Positions 1 to 12,500 of a DNA stretch of 64,000 nt are shown one piece after another. The notes under the pieces were generated by a model. That model saw only the letters and a program-made list of their open reading frames with translations, was not told the origin of the DNA and made no database searches. The stretch lies in assembly GCF_003265705.1 (NCBI RefSeq), contig NW_020312785.1, forward strand, positions 132,371,790-132,435,789, read 5' to 3'. The translations under genes and the position numbers were made by a program. The DNA is from Callorhinus ursinus (lineage: Eukaryota > Chordata > Mammalia > Carnivora > Otariidae). Position 1 is the first letter of the stretch. Every line of letters begins with the position of its first letter.

Positions 1-79
1 ATCACAACAGCATGGTATCAGCACAGGAACAATCAAGTCCCTCACCCCAGACCCAACCAGGAATTCTTAATTAGCTTTG

Positions 80-300
80 TTTTGTTATTCCTCTGGTATT
101 TATTATATCCTTATTTTTTTCATTAATATGCAATTTACATACAGTAAAATAGAAAAATATCATATATACAGTTTGACCCTTTTGACAAACATATATATTC
201 ATGGAACCCACATCCAAACAAGATACAGAACATTTCTACCATCCATGTTGTTTATGACTCTGGCATTTATTTTTCTCTATAAGCTTTAAAATTATCCGGT
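80..300 (-). repeat. Possible antisense old L1 fragment
   Basis: Resembles the antisense L1 3' region (AATTTACATACAGTAAAAT, then GATACAGAACATTTCTACCA). Degraded; family unassigned. Confidence 0.35.
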
Positions 301-464
301 TCACACTGACAACAACCTCCCCAAATACACACAAACACACACGCAAACAAAACTCATAAAATTCATACTTGGAAGTGACATCTTTACATTACTAAGTATG
401 CAAAACAAAGAACATGATATACATTCCTCTTTGTTCAGGTCTTAATTTTATGTACTTCAACATT

Positions 465-905
465 ATTATGGATTGAATTGTATCCCCATGAAAGGATACA
501 TTGAAATCCTAACCCCCAGTACCTCAGAATATGGCTTTATTTGGAAATAGGGTTGTTGGAGATAAAATTAAGATGAGGTCATACTGGAGTAGGGTGGGTT
601 CCTAAAACAGTATGTCCAGTATCCTTATAAAATGGTCATATAAAGACACAGTGATACACAGAAAACTACATAAGATGGCAGTTTGGAGTTATACAGTTGC
701 AACACAATGCCAGACTTTCAGCAAACCACCAGAAGCTAGGAAGAGGCAAAAAAGGGTTCCCTTACATAGTACAGAGGGAGCATGGCCCCATCCACACCCT
801 GATTTCAAAATTCTAGCATCCAAAGCTATCATTATAATAAATTTCTTTTGGTAAGCCAATGAGTTTTCTTGTAACCACCCACTCTAACAGCATTCTTACT
901 AATTC
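465..905 (+). repeat. MLT1-like LTR (ERVL-MaLR)
   Basis: Diagnostic stretches in order: ATGGATTGAATTGTATCCCC, CCTAACCCCCAGTACCTCAG, TTTGGAAATAGGG, ATGAGGTCATACTGGAGTAG, CCTTATAAAATGG, AATTCTAGCATCCA and AATAAATTTCTTTTGGTAAG. Solitary, very old endogenous retroviral LTR with no internal coding region beside it. Subfamily from memory only. Confidence 0.6.
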
Positions 906-1764
906 TATTAGGGACTTTTAGTCTTTTTTCATTTGAGTCATTTGAGTTAATAGGCAAACAATCACATTATCTACAAATAATGTTATCTCTTCCTTATAAC
1001 AAATATTGTATTATTCTTATATCACAGTTAGAACCTTCATATCAAATTAACAACAGTAATAGTGTACTTCCCTATATTAGAACTCAGTTACAAATTTTTA
1101 TTCACAAAGACTGCAATTTTATAAGTCTTTCTGTCTTTATGTTGGTAATTCTTACTTGCTGCTAAAGTATCACAGTCTATTTAATCATGATATATTACTT
1201 GTAGAAACACTGTAAATTTATTTGTTAATATCTTAAGATTTTTTGCACTTATATTAGTGAGAAGTCACCATCGTTCTTTTGTACAACTTTATTAGGCTTT
1301 GGTATTAAGATCTTGCTAGTGTTTCATGAGAAAAAATGCAGACATTTCCATCTTTTCCTTTGGTCTAGAATAATTCAAGAAGTACTAGAATTAAATGTTC
1401 TTAAAACTCAGCTGGGCCTGTGATCCAAGGGCAGATCTTTGGCCATTTTTCCAGTCTCTTGTACGCAACTGAGTTATACATATCCATAGATTTTATATTT
1501 CTCTTTGGGTTAATTCTCAGAAATGCGTGTATAGAATGGAAATAATCCATCTCCTCTAAATCAGTGGCAGGAAAACCACAGCCCTTGGATTAAATCTGGC
1601 CCTATCTGTTTTGTATGGCCTGTGACCTAAAATAGGTTTTAAAGATGCACATTTGGAATTGATTTGACAGGGAACACTAACTTTAAACCTCAGCCTCAGC
1701 CAAGTGAAATATTATCCTAAATGAAAAAGAATTCCATTCTTCTCATTAGTAGTCTTTCATTTTA

Positions 1765-2201
1765 TTTTAATTTTTTTATTAACATAATGTATTAATACAT
1801 TTGTTTCAGGGGTACAGGTCTGTGAGAGACACCTAAAGCTCATAAGGAAAATGTATACCCTTCATTACATATATTATTCAAGAAGACTTAAAAAAGTGCA
1901 ACCAAATTTTTTATTTGTAAAAACCAATAGTGAATAAACTCCTTCCAAGCTTGAGTAAAGAAGAAAAGAGCAAAATATACAAGATTAAGAAAGAGAAAAA
2001 ATATGTAATCACAGCTGTGAAAGACTTGGTTAAAAATTCATCAGTCTTGTACAATTCACAGTGCTCATCATAGCACATACCCTCCCCAATGTCCATCACG
2101 CAGCCACCCCATCCCTCCCACCCCCCTCCACTCCAGCAACCCTCAGTTTGTTTCCTAAGATTAAGATTCTCTCATGGTTTGTCTCCCCAAGACGAAACCG
2201 G
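1765..2201 (-). mobile_element. L1 3' end, antisense, nested, with rearranged interior
   Basis: Begins with a T-rich tail and carnivore L1 3' sequence (TTGTTTCAGGGGTACAGGTC), resumes at 2040 (CATCAGTCTTGTACAATTCA, CAATGTCCATCACGCAGCCA). It is flanked by a perfect 17-bp target-site duplication AGTAGTCTTTCATTTTA at 1748-1764 and 2202-2218. Positions 1822-2039 are not L1 but copies of neighbouring DNA. Confidence 0.75.
1822..2024. repeat. Left arm of a ~204-bp inverted duplication
   Basis: Reverse complement of 2424-2628 with about five substitutions and one 2-base indel, roughly 97 percent identity by eye. Confidence 0.85.
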
Positions 2202-2423
2202 AGTAGTCTTTCATTTTAAAAAACTGTAAAATTACTTTTTAGATTTCACCAATAAGAAATTATGGAAATTTCTCTCCTGTTATAGAAGTGCCTATATATC
2301 TTGTGACAAAGCTGAAAATATTGACTATTTGACACTTTACAGAAATAAAGTTGGTCAACCTCTACTCTAGATGTACAATATTCCTATAGATTCATGTAGT
2401 ATTTTCCTAAAGCCCCTCAAATC

Positions 2424-2628
2424 TCTTTCACAGCTGTGATTACATATTTCTTCTCTTTCTTAATCTTGTATATTTTGCTCTCTTTTCTTCTTTACTCAAG
2501 CTTGGAAGGAGTTTATTCACTATTGATTTTTACAAATAAAAAATTTGGTTGTACTTTTTTAAGTCTTCTTGAATAATATATGTAATGAAGGGTATACATT
2601 TTCCTTATGAGCTTTAGGTATCTCTCAC
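2424..2628. repeat. Right arm of a ~204-bp inverted duplication (probable source copy)
   Basis: Starts TCTTTCACAGCTGTGATTAC and ends AGGTATCTCTCAC. It is followed directly by GACTTGGTTAAAAATTC (2630-2646), which recurs in direct orientation at 2023-2039 after the left arm. Confidence 0.85.
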
Positions 2629-3389
2629 TGACTTGGTTAAAAATTCTCTGCTGCAATACCTACAATGTTTTTTTTAACTCAGTTTTCAACCCAGGGATTA
2701 TTTCAGCATTTAATGTCTAAATACTTTAGTTTTTTTAGTGCTTTTCATTATTCATCTGTAACTTAATTTATTTGTGATCAGGAAATGTAGTTACCTGCAT
2801 AATTTTTATAGCTTTTCAATTTTTAATATCTTCTTTGTGGCCAAGTACATAGCCAATGTTTACATGGAATTTACAAAAGGATGAATATTCTGTTTGCAAA
2901 ATGCAATATTCTGTGGTAATTCAGTGAACCATATTGTCTTATTAATATCATCTAAAATCTTTATTATTTTTTAACTTCTAGATCTGTTAATTTCTGAGAA
3001 AGATGTATTGAAACATTCTATTAAAGAACTAAGCTGTTCCAGTTGCTTTGCTTTTTTACATCTGGTTATCACCTTTGTCCCATAAATGTCCTAAACTCTA
3101 AAGTTGTTTAAAAATACAAAACAGCATTCTATAGCCCAAGGACTAAAAAACAAACAAAAATGTAGAAAATAAAAAGCGAATTCAGTTTCTAAAGTGACTG
3201 GTTTAAGAGCTATGAAAGGGCCAATTCATATTTCAAAACACCTAAGGTGCTTAAAATGGGCTATTCCCTTTCTTAAGTATAAATATTACCAATATACACA
3301 TTAGTAACATACTATTGAAACACACAGGAGTGTTATTAACTAGTGACAAAGTTTAAAAAAGTTTAAAAAAAAAAAAAAAAAAGCCTTAC

Positions 3390-3563
3390 CATCATGGGAA
3401 AAACTACTGCAGCAGCTGAAGCTTTTATCACCCACAAAAGAACCAGACAAGTGAGCTGAATGACTGTGAAAATATGGACCTTCCACAGAGGCACGTAACG
3501 AAGGTATATCAGATCGGGCTGATGCTTAGCAGGCATTCCAAATAATTTTATACGGTCAAAAAA
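3390..3563 (-). CDS. SLC4A7: SLC4A7 exon, residues 1053-1110, last coding exon inside the window
   Basis: 174 nt, phase 0 to phase 0; acceptor TACATAG, donor GTAAGG. Encodes [40 protein letters not shown] and [19 protein letters not shown] could not find the following exon (VLALVFVRK... and the cytosolic tail) between 1 and 3389, so it lies outside. Confidence 0.97.
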
Positions 3564-6500
3564 CTATGTATTGAATGGAAAACAAAGCAAGAAGAAGTTT
3601 TCAACAAAAGTATCATTTCTGCTACTTAGGAAATTATATACAACCTTAGCGTTTTGTGATTTAAACTCTTACTTCCTTGATATGTTCTGATAGTACAGAA
3701 TATTTCAATACAGAACATCTGGACCCAAGGAGAGGAGCAAAAACCAAGGCAATCATTCTAATTGAATGCAATTAATTTAATCAGATGAGAATGTCTTAAT
3801 TTGCAGGATTAAAATATGTAAATAAATTTATCTGCTATAATCAACTGCACAAGGCATTTACTTTCTTTGAGCTTGTTTTGTAATATGTATAATAAGAGAG
3901 CCACAATTTCCTAGGTTCTTTCCAACTTTAACATTATCAATTCTATAAAATAGCCTGAAGTAACAATTACTAAACTTTCACCCAATGAAAAGGAAACGAT
4001 GAGCAAATTCCTTGGTCTTTTTGAACTTTAGTTCCTTCATTTATAAACCAGGAGTAAGATCTCACAAAATTGTAAACGAAAGTTGTAAAAGAAAAAGTTA
4101 AAAAAAGAAAATCAAGTGAGTTAACGAGATCACTCCTTGACCAGTGGAGGGGAGATCCAGGACTACTGAAAAAAATAAAGATGCTGTCTCTGAGAAGCCT
4201 TGTCAGCACCAGCTGTCAGCTTTCCCTGACAGGAGGTGGCCACGTGGTACTAACAGTGCTTTCGGAGCCCCATGTTTTACATGAAGAACTTAGTAAATTT
4301 TATCATGTTGTTTTCCAGGAATTATTATCAACAACACAAACAGAGTAGGGAAATCACTGGGTTCTAACCCTGGCTCCATTGCTTACTTGGTTAAGAACCG
4401 TCCGTAAGTCCCTCTATTTCTGTTTCCCAGGTGACAAAATTAATATTTCTTCCTTGACTGCTGTTTAACAATGTTTTGAGAATCACAGAAAATAATTTGT
4501 GTACTAGGCATTATAAACTGTATTGTACCACACAAATGGCAAGTATTAACCATTCCAGTCTTCAACATGTCCCCTTCTTACTATACTAGTCTTTATCAAT
4601 AGTTACAGAATCATTGGCTTCATACTAAAAATAGGTAAGGATGATCTCCTGATCTCCTTCATGAGCTCACTGAGGGAAAAATGTGTAATAAGCAATAATC
4701 ACTTGGAAAATGTGGATTTGAAGTCATCAGCTAACCTGCCTCCCAGAGTATCAGAATTGAGAATACATCACTACCATCATAAAAACAATCTTTGCAATTT
4801 TAAAATATGTTTTAAGTTTTTCTACAAAATCATTAACTACTTAAGACTTGCCTGGATTCCTTTTAATGAGGAAACTCCCATATAAAGGAAAACACCATAC
4901 AGGACAGGCATTGGAATAAACTGTAAGTAAAAGGACCACAGTTAGAACCCATGCTACTAAAACAATTTCATAGCAATAAAATACACAAAAACATAGTGAA
5001 TACCTATGGAGACATAATTAAAAGATCTTTCAGTGATGAGATCTAACTTTTCTATAAATAAGAAAAAGGCTAGTAAACAAGAGCCTCCTTGAAAAACTGT
5101 CTATCTCCTACATGTTTCTTCCTGAAACGGGAGAATGTTCAGTGGTTAAGAATGTGAGTACTACAATCAGACTGCTTGGTTTAAAATGGAAGTTAACCTC
5201 TTCTTGAGCCTTAACCTCTCTATGCCATAATTTCTGTAACAGATTGCATGAAGATTAAAGGATCTCAAATACTAAAATACTCAGAAAAGCACATGGTGCC
5301 TGCCTATCAATCAAAAGCTTTAGCCAGGAATTAAAATAAAAACAATAAAAAATTTTAAAAAGCATTAGTCATTATTATTGTTATCACTACCATATAGTAA
5401 CTACTATACAACAGTACCATTTACTGATATAATAATTGAACTCCACTCCCAAAGAAAGTCCTTATTACTTTGGCAGGTAGAGGGATCCCAACTGCCTACC
5501 TACCATGCCTAGGCACCCAACAGGAAAGCCATTAGCAGGCTCCATCCACCTACTCAAAAACCACAAGCAGCACTCTCACCACCAAGAAAGAGAACTGCAA
5601 AGAAAAAAGACCTAACAGCTACAGAGGAAAACCACATTCACGCTCTACTGAACAAATGAGTATGTCCTTCCTAAGAAACCTAGGAGGAAAGAGTACTACA
5701 GGAAGAGAAGAAAACAAGTTAAAAATCTAATTAAGTATCCTCATGAAATTTCAGGAGAATATTTTATCCATAAAGCAACTTCAGAATGCTAGGAAAAATA
5801 ATCAGAATGAAAAAAGCCTCTAGAAATTTAAAGATATAATTATCAAAATAATTAATTTTGTAATAATGATTTTGATGAGACTAAAGAGATCAATCTAAGA
5901 AAAACAGGAAATTTTCATTAAGAGTGAGGGCACAGGATAGAAACGCGAGAACATTTCCAGAAGGTAAAATATCTGTCTACCTGAAGTTGAAGAACTATCT
6001 AACAGAGAGAAGAGAAATTAAACACTGGCCGAACACTCCCATAATCAAAGGCACACGTTTGCAGAGAACAATGGCCCACAGCGAGCGCGGCAGGGTGAAC
6101 CCAAGTTCCTATCCATCCATCCACCTGAACAGCCCAGTGAAACTGCACAACACCAGGAGTAAAAAGGAAGTTTTGGTAGCTTCTAGAAAGGAAGAAAATG
6201 CCTCTGAAATTAGAAAAACCAAATAGGTATCAGACATTTTATTCGGACCACTGGTCTATAGGAAACAATGACTTTAAGACTCAAAGAAAAATAATTTGAA
6301 CACTGAAACGTACGTCTATCAATCAGTCACACGTGAGAATAATTTGAAACATGAAAGAACTCTGAAGGTTTACCACCCATGGCACCACATATGAAAAAAT
6401 TACTCTAGGAATTCCTTTAGCAATGCAAAAAAAAAAAAAAAATGTAAGAAAAAGGGGAAATAGCATATGCAATTCTTTTTTTAAAGTAAGGGAAGGTAAT

Positions 6501-9500
6501 AGGTGCTAAGAAAACTTACTGGGGCCTAAGGCTTGGGCAGTTACTCTTCAGGCAGCAATAGGAGCTTAGGGAAATAGGGTATATTTCTGCCTCCACTCAG
6601 GCAGATCAGACTGCTTAGTCCTCAGTGAACACATGTGTACCATCATAATACTGCTTATGTGTTCCCAGAGGGTTTACATTTTTATAATTTAACTTACAGA
6701 AAAAGCATGGACAGTTTAATTCTAATTATAGCACAAAATGCAAATGTTGGTAACCATTACAATAAAACTAAAAACACAGTCAACCAAAGGCAAGTGATGG
6801 AAAAAAAGACTGGCTGGTGGCCACTTAAGTGTGCTAAATCCTCATAAAACATCCGACCTTACATGACACACTCCCAAGGTATTTAGTCTCAGGACCCCTT
6901 TATGTTCCTCAAAGGTATACTGAGGACATGCTCCCCAAATACTTTTGCTTTTGTGGACTCCCAGAGGTCATCCTTAGGCTAAACTTTGAGAATCACTGTC
7001 TGGTAAAGAGACTCAGTGTAAAAATAATAAAGCAAAAAATAAAATTATAAAAATATATAAAACTATAATGGCTGCAACCACCAATACAACTTAAAAAAAC
7101 AAAGAAGTTAAAGAGTTTACCTCTGGAGAGTTGTTTTTGGAAAGTAAAGGAAAATAAGGAGACTAACTTTTCATCTTAGGGCTTTCTTGATGTTCTATTT
7201 GAATTTTTCTGCCTATATACAGTCAATACTTAAAAAATTTTAAAGGCAACCTTCCTTAGTAAGGGACAATATTCCCGTAAGAGTGCACCAAATCTCTCTC
7301 CTCTCTTGTCAAGTACTTCTAACAATACACTCACCACAATGCAGTGAACATCCCTTTACCTACCTGTTTCACCAGCTACACTGCCAAGTTCTGAGAAGCA
7401 GACAATAATATATCCTATTTATTATTATTTCCTCAGTCTTAACAGCAGAGTAAGTACTCAACAAATATCTGGTGAATCAGTCAGTTGCTAGAAAGTTCAT
7501 AAGATGAAGGCCAAAGAACTCTAGTATTTAACTTTTTTAGTTAATACAATAACATACAGACACACTCCAAGTTTTTCCTCCAATTTATAAATGTACACAA
7601 CTCTTTACTTAATAGTTTTCTTTGCAATAACTAAACCACCAAGGGAAAATATGGAGTTGAGCTCTTCCACAATGAAAAGAAAATTTCAGATTAGATACTT
7701 TGCTACATTTGCTATTATTATATTTTTTAATCACTAGATTCATTAGGATATGTATAGTAAAAACCAGATGTAACTTAAAGATATTTAACATAAAGTTTAA
7801 TTTCTTGCATGCTTCATTTATATTAGCTTTTTTTTTTTTTAAGAGATTACTTATTTATTTGACAGACAGAGACATAGTGAGAGAGGGAACACAAGCAGGG
7901 AAGTGGGAGAGGGAGAAGCATGCTTCCCGCCGAGCAGGGAGCCCGATGTGGGGCTCGATCCCAGGACCCTGGGACCATGACCTGAGCCAAAGACAGACAC
8001 TTAACGACTGAGCCACCCAGGCACCCCGTTTTTGTTTTCTAATGAGCGCTACTACCTTTAATTCATTTAGTTGATCAGAAAGAATACATTTATTTAATTA
8101 ATAGCAATTAATTTCACATTTTGGTCAAATAACTATGTCAGACATATTTCACTATTACTTCCTCTAAGATTCCTATAAAATCCTCTGGGTATATTCCTCT
8201 TTTAGATCATAACTAAGCCATGGATTAACTCCTTCCAAAACTCTATAGTCTTTACTACTATCCTTTTACAGTATTTCTAAGATGGACACATCTAACACTG
8301 AAATGCCTCCCATACTAAACACCATATACCAGAATATTATTTTCCAAGTAAATTTCAGGAAATGAAACTAATTTTAGATATTTTCATGTTTCATTTTCAT
8401 ACAACCAAGTATAATTTTATGACAAAAAAGATTTTAAAATACTGCAATAAAGAGATTTTACCTTTAGTACTGAAGTCATGAACACAGACAGGCCCATTAG
8501 AATAAAAATCATTAGCCCTGTAACTCGCTGTTCACGAATTCCCAAAAACTTGGGTTGTTCCCCTGGAGCAGAACATTCAGATTCAACTTTCAAGCTGTTG
8601 ACATGACTTATTGACAACACTGTTGCAGCCACAAACCATGGAAGTCCCATGATAGAGCAAACTCCCAACATAACACCAACCATGAGCAAATCAAGGTGAT
8701 AGCCAGCTCCTTTCTGAAAAGTGAAAAGAACATGAATATTTATAAGTCTAAACTGTTCTTTTAGGTTAAAATTCTGTATTATTTTAGAAACAGAGAAGAA
8801 ATTAATTTTGATCTCACATCTTTTAATGTTCCAGTCATTATGAAAATACCTCAAACTCAAAGAAATTACAAAACCTGACACAAAATTTTAAAATTACCTT
8901 CAATTTGTGCTCCTTTCTGTTTATGATTACAGCTGTAATTTGTTGATCCATAAAGATGAGAATAGTACAAAGCAGAGCTGGAATAGCAGCTATTAATAAA
9001 GTCCACCAAGGATTTTCTCCCAATGGGCTTATGATCCAGCCCCTACTTGGATCAGTAGGCTGTTAAAAAATTAAAGATAAAAAGAAAGAAGTTTCTTCCT
9101 ACTGCACCAAACTTTCGCAACATAGGCTGTGTCTATTCCAAGAAATTCCAAGGGATTAGAAAAAACTAGATTAAATCTTGGAATGGATGGTGAATTATAT
9201 GCACAAGAATGCTTCCCATCCCTCGACGCAGGTCCCTTGGCCATGAAGTCAATCTTTCCAACTAGAGGTGGAATCCATTTCCTCCCCTTGGACCTAGATG
9301 TCCTTATGGTTTACTTCAGCCAACAAAATAAAGCCAAAGTGACACTGTGCGACTTCTGAGTCTTGATCTCAAGGGAACTTGCAGCTTCTCTAACCTTCCT
9401 GGAACCCTGAGATTAAGCTGTTGAGTAAGCCTGGATAAGCCTTCTTGAGGATGAGAAGAGAGAAGGGAGCCAATTACCTCAGCTGCTTCAGCCATCTGAT

Positions 9501-12500
9501 CTGAGTTCCCAGACATGGGAATGAAGACATATTGCCCCCATCAAAGCAATGGATGACCGCAGCCACATCAAAGATCCCAAACCAGCTTAGTACCAATTGC
9601 CACCGATTTATGAACAGATAAGGGGTTGCTGTTTTACAGACTTTATGTTTGGGGAGGTTTGTTATAGACAAATAGGTAAGTGAAGCAGAGTGTCATTTCA
9701 ACATGCTCCTAACCTACTTCAAATAAAGTGAGGTCAATCTACCTACTAGATCAACTCCTAAACTAAACTGCTTTGAAGATTCTACAGACTAGTTATCTTG
9801 GCAGGTTCAGTACTACCTCAGAACTGGGGCCTCAGGACCTATTTTTCCAAAGCATCTACTGACAAATATCTGGCACTTTATCAGACACAAATACATTCCA
9901 ATGCTGTAACGTAAAATTTGTTTTATAACAAAAAATTTTAAAAGATCCTAGGAGTTTAATATTCTTGGGAGGGCACTGGATATATTGAAATCTAAACATG
10001 TTTTCATGACCTAAACTTCACTGTAAGCCTGTTTTTTCTTCACAAAAACATTTGTCAATACAAAAGGAACATTTAATATTTTCAAATGCAGTATTCCAAT
10101 TTTCCCACACCAATACACACTAAGCTGCTTGATATTCAAAACTGTACATGAATAAAAATATTTTATCTATACACTGCACAAGTTCTTAAGTGTTCCTTGG
10201 TTTACTTCCCCAAATATATCTTATGCCCCTTGAAATCGGTTTGCTACTTGAAAGCTAGATCAATAAATGAATAACAAAAATATATTTAGGGATGAAAATA
10301 AGGAACTGGGCCCAGGATTAAGGGAAATTACATCAATATTTTGAACCAATATTAACTTAATAGTTTCATTTGGTAAAAGACTTGTTAAAAAAAAAAAGAC
10401 TTTCATATAGTCATCTTTTAATGGCCAATAATCTTTAGTGGCTCAATATCTATGCTTTTAAACAAAGGTATCCAAATTTTATTATATACTTCCAGCAGCA
10501 AAACAATAAAAAAATGTTTTTAATAAAATTGAGTAAACTCAATGGCTCTATACGCATTTATATGTTAGGTTACTAATGGTTTTCCATAGTAAAATTCATA
10601 TAGTAAGTATAAAGCTAAATTTTTCTTATTTTTAAATAAAAATATAAGTAGACCTTCTATATAATTTTAGTGGATCATTTTCCACCCATGCACTCTACTT
10701 TGGAGACTACTGGTTTTAAAAATAATTTTTTCCCGTGAGAAATAAAACAGACTAAAATTATATTCATTTTATTCCTTATTTCTAATCCCCTTTAAACCTT
10801 CTGTTTTTAAAAGAAGTCATATAATTTGCTATAAAGATAAACATAACCAGTGACACAAATACTCAAATATAGGAAATTCCAGAAACTATTCAAAAGCTAC
10901 CAATTCCTACTTAAAAGGGAAAACAATTCTTGAATGCAAAGAGCTCCTGGATGGTCAGAAAAGTATCATTTTTCTTGTGGAAGAATATATTTGATTCTCT
11001 CCTGATTCTGCTGCAAAATGAGACATAGAGCATTCCATTTACTGTCAGATACACCACCCTACTAGAAATTTAACTAGGATCTCCTTGTTACAATTTTAAA
11101 TTTAAGTTTGAGTCACTTCCTTATAAAGGAATAAAGAATGTTTCTTTTGCCTGGAAAATACATCATGAACTCCAGCTACAACAGCAGGGTCAAATTTTTT
11201 AAATGACTCCCAAGTACTTACCATGAGTATTTTCATTCATTCTCCCTGATGAGACTAACTCTGATACCTTCTTGCTTACTTCCTAAATAGGTTCACTTGT
11301 CTCTTCACATCTTGTCATCTTTTATGTATGTCAGAAAAAATATGTATATGTTCCTATAACGTTGTCTAATTTTAAAATAGTTTGGTATTCCCAAGTAACA
11401 GATAACCCAAATATTTTAATCCTTACCTCAAATTTTTCAGGAACGTGAAGTTTAGGAGATGGAACTCCTACAAGGTAGTCAATTGCAACCATTATTACTA
11501 TTGTGAGAAATACAGCAAAGTCACTGATTGTCGATCGCACCTATATTAAAGGGATTATGTTAAAATAAACACAGAAAAACTAGGTGTCCTTTCCATATAA
11601 TGCTCATCTGTCAGATTAAAATATGGCACTAGAAAGTGTGAGTAAGGTTTCTAAAAAGAAACACATTTCACAACTAACATACCACCATCCCATTCCTCAT
11701 GGTACCATTATCTTCTTAGTATTAGTTCAGAAATGTAATATACATTTTTCACTATAAGTAAGTTCTTTACAACTATTTGATATAAACTATTAACCCCAAA
11801 CAATGTATTACTGTTCTGAAATAAGCCAAGGTAACAAAAACTAAAAACATGAATATTATCAGGACTCCAAAATCACACCCCAGTTACCTTGGTAGGAAAA
11901 TACCGCTTGGTCTTAAATTGCTTGAGGAATGAAGACAGAAAAAATGTTGTGAAAAATAAGATGACACACCAAAACAGCACATCTGGAATATAAGGTCCAT
12001 GAAGACTACAAGCTGATCCTACAAATACACCATGAAAGGCTTTACATTCCTGGGGAAAAAAGGAGAAAAAAAATAGAAAAAGGAGAGAATGAAGAAGATT
12101 CTCGGGTATCTAATAAATTACCAATGAATTCCACTGACTCAAAGATGCTAGTGATTGAAGACATGCCATTATTTTGTATTTCACTCAGAAAGAGAAAACA
12201 CTGCCAAGTCAACTTTAACATATCATCCATCAACTGTAAACATATCCTGAGTTCAGAGATGTTACAGTTTGAAAAATATGTGTATCTTAAGTCACTGAAC
12301 TGAAATACAGTATTTTGCCAAGTTACACCACACAGTCCTTTCCTTTTAATTCCATAGTCCCTTTAGTGAATGCTTCAGAGTGAATAGCAATTCCCAAATA
12401 TTTTGTATGCATTCTTGCTGGTCCACAATTTTACTATCTTTCCTTTACTTCTAAACAAGTCGCTTAAAACAAAAGCAACTGACAGAAAATTACTACTGCG

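Larger units (their letters stand above)
1562..2372 (+). repeat. Old unassigned interspersed repeat, split by a nested insertion
   Basis: Left part 1562-1747 (CCACAGCCCTTGGATTAAAT, TGGCCTGTGACCTAAAATAG) and right part about 2219-2372 (GAAAATATTGACTATTTGAC, TTTACAGAAATAAAGTTGGT) match the two ends of a common mammalian repeat that reads 'ggcccgcgggccaaatc ... ctggccctttacag'. The L1 at 1765-2201 separates them. Confidence 0.5.
1..3389 (-). other. SLC4A7: SLC4A7 intron, 3' part cut by window edge
   Basis: No exon seen. Holds a faint antisense L1-like stretch, an MLT1-like LTR, an old repeat split by a nested L1 insertion, and an inverted duplication, each listed separately. 2650-3389 shows no recognised element apart from a poly(A) run at 3364-3382. 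Confidence 0.8.
4921..8461 (-). other. SLC4A7: SLC4A7 intron
   Basis: 3541 bp. Holds a MIR (5135-5315), an L2-like end (7365-7490), an unassigned old repeat tail (6880-7012) and one antisense CanSINE (7828-8027). 5320-6870 shows nothing recognised; a 100-codon open frame there lacks any coding signature. Confidence 0.8.

Noticed and set aside
1..3389. Search for the next SLC4A7 exon (VLALVFVRKLMD)
   Set aside because: No matching complement with splice sites in this stretch; the exon is outside the window.
5924..6226. 100-codon plus-strand open frame
   Set aside because: Low-complexity, basic, no motif; intronic and on the opposite strand.
8417..8881. 154-codon open frame on the minus strand
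   Set aside because: It is a read-through of the real 252-nt SLC4A7 exon (8462-8713) into both introns, not a separate gene.
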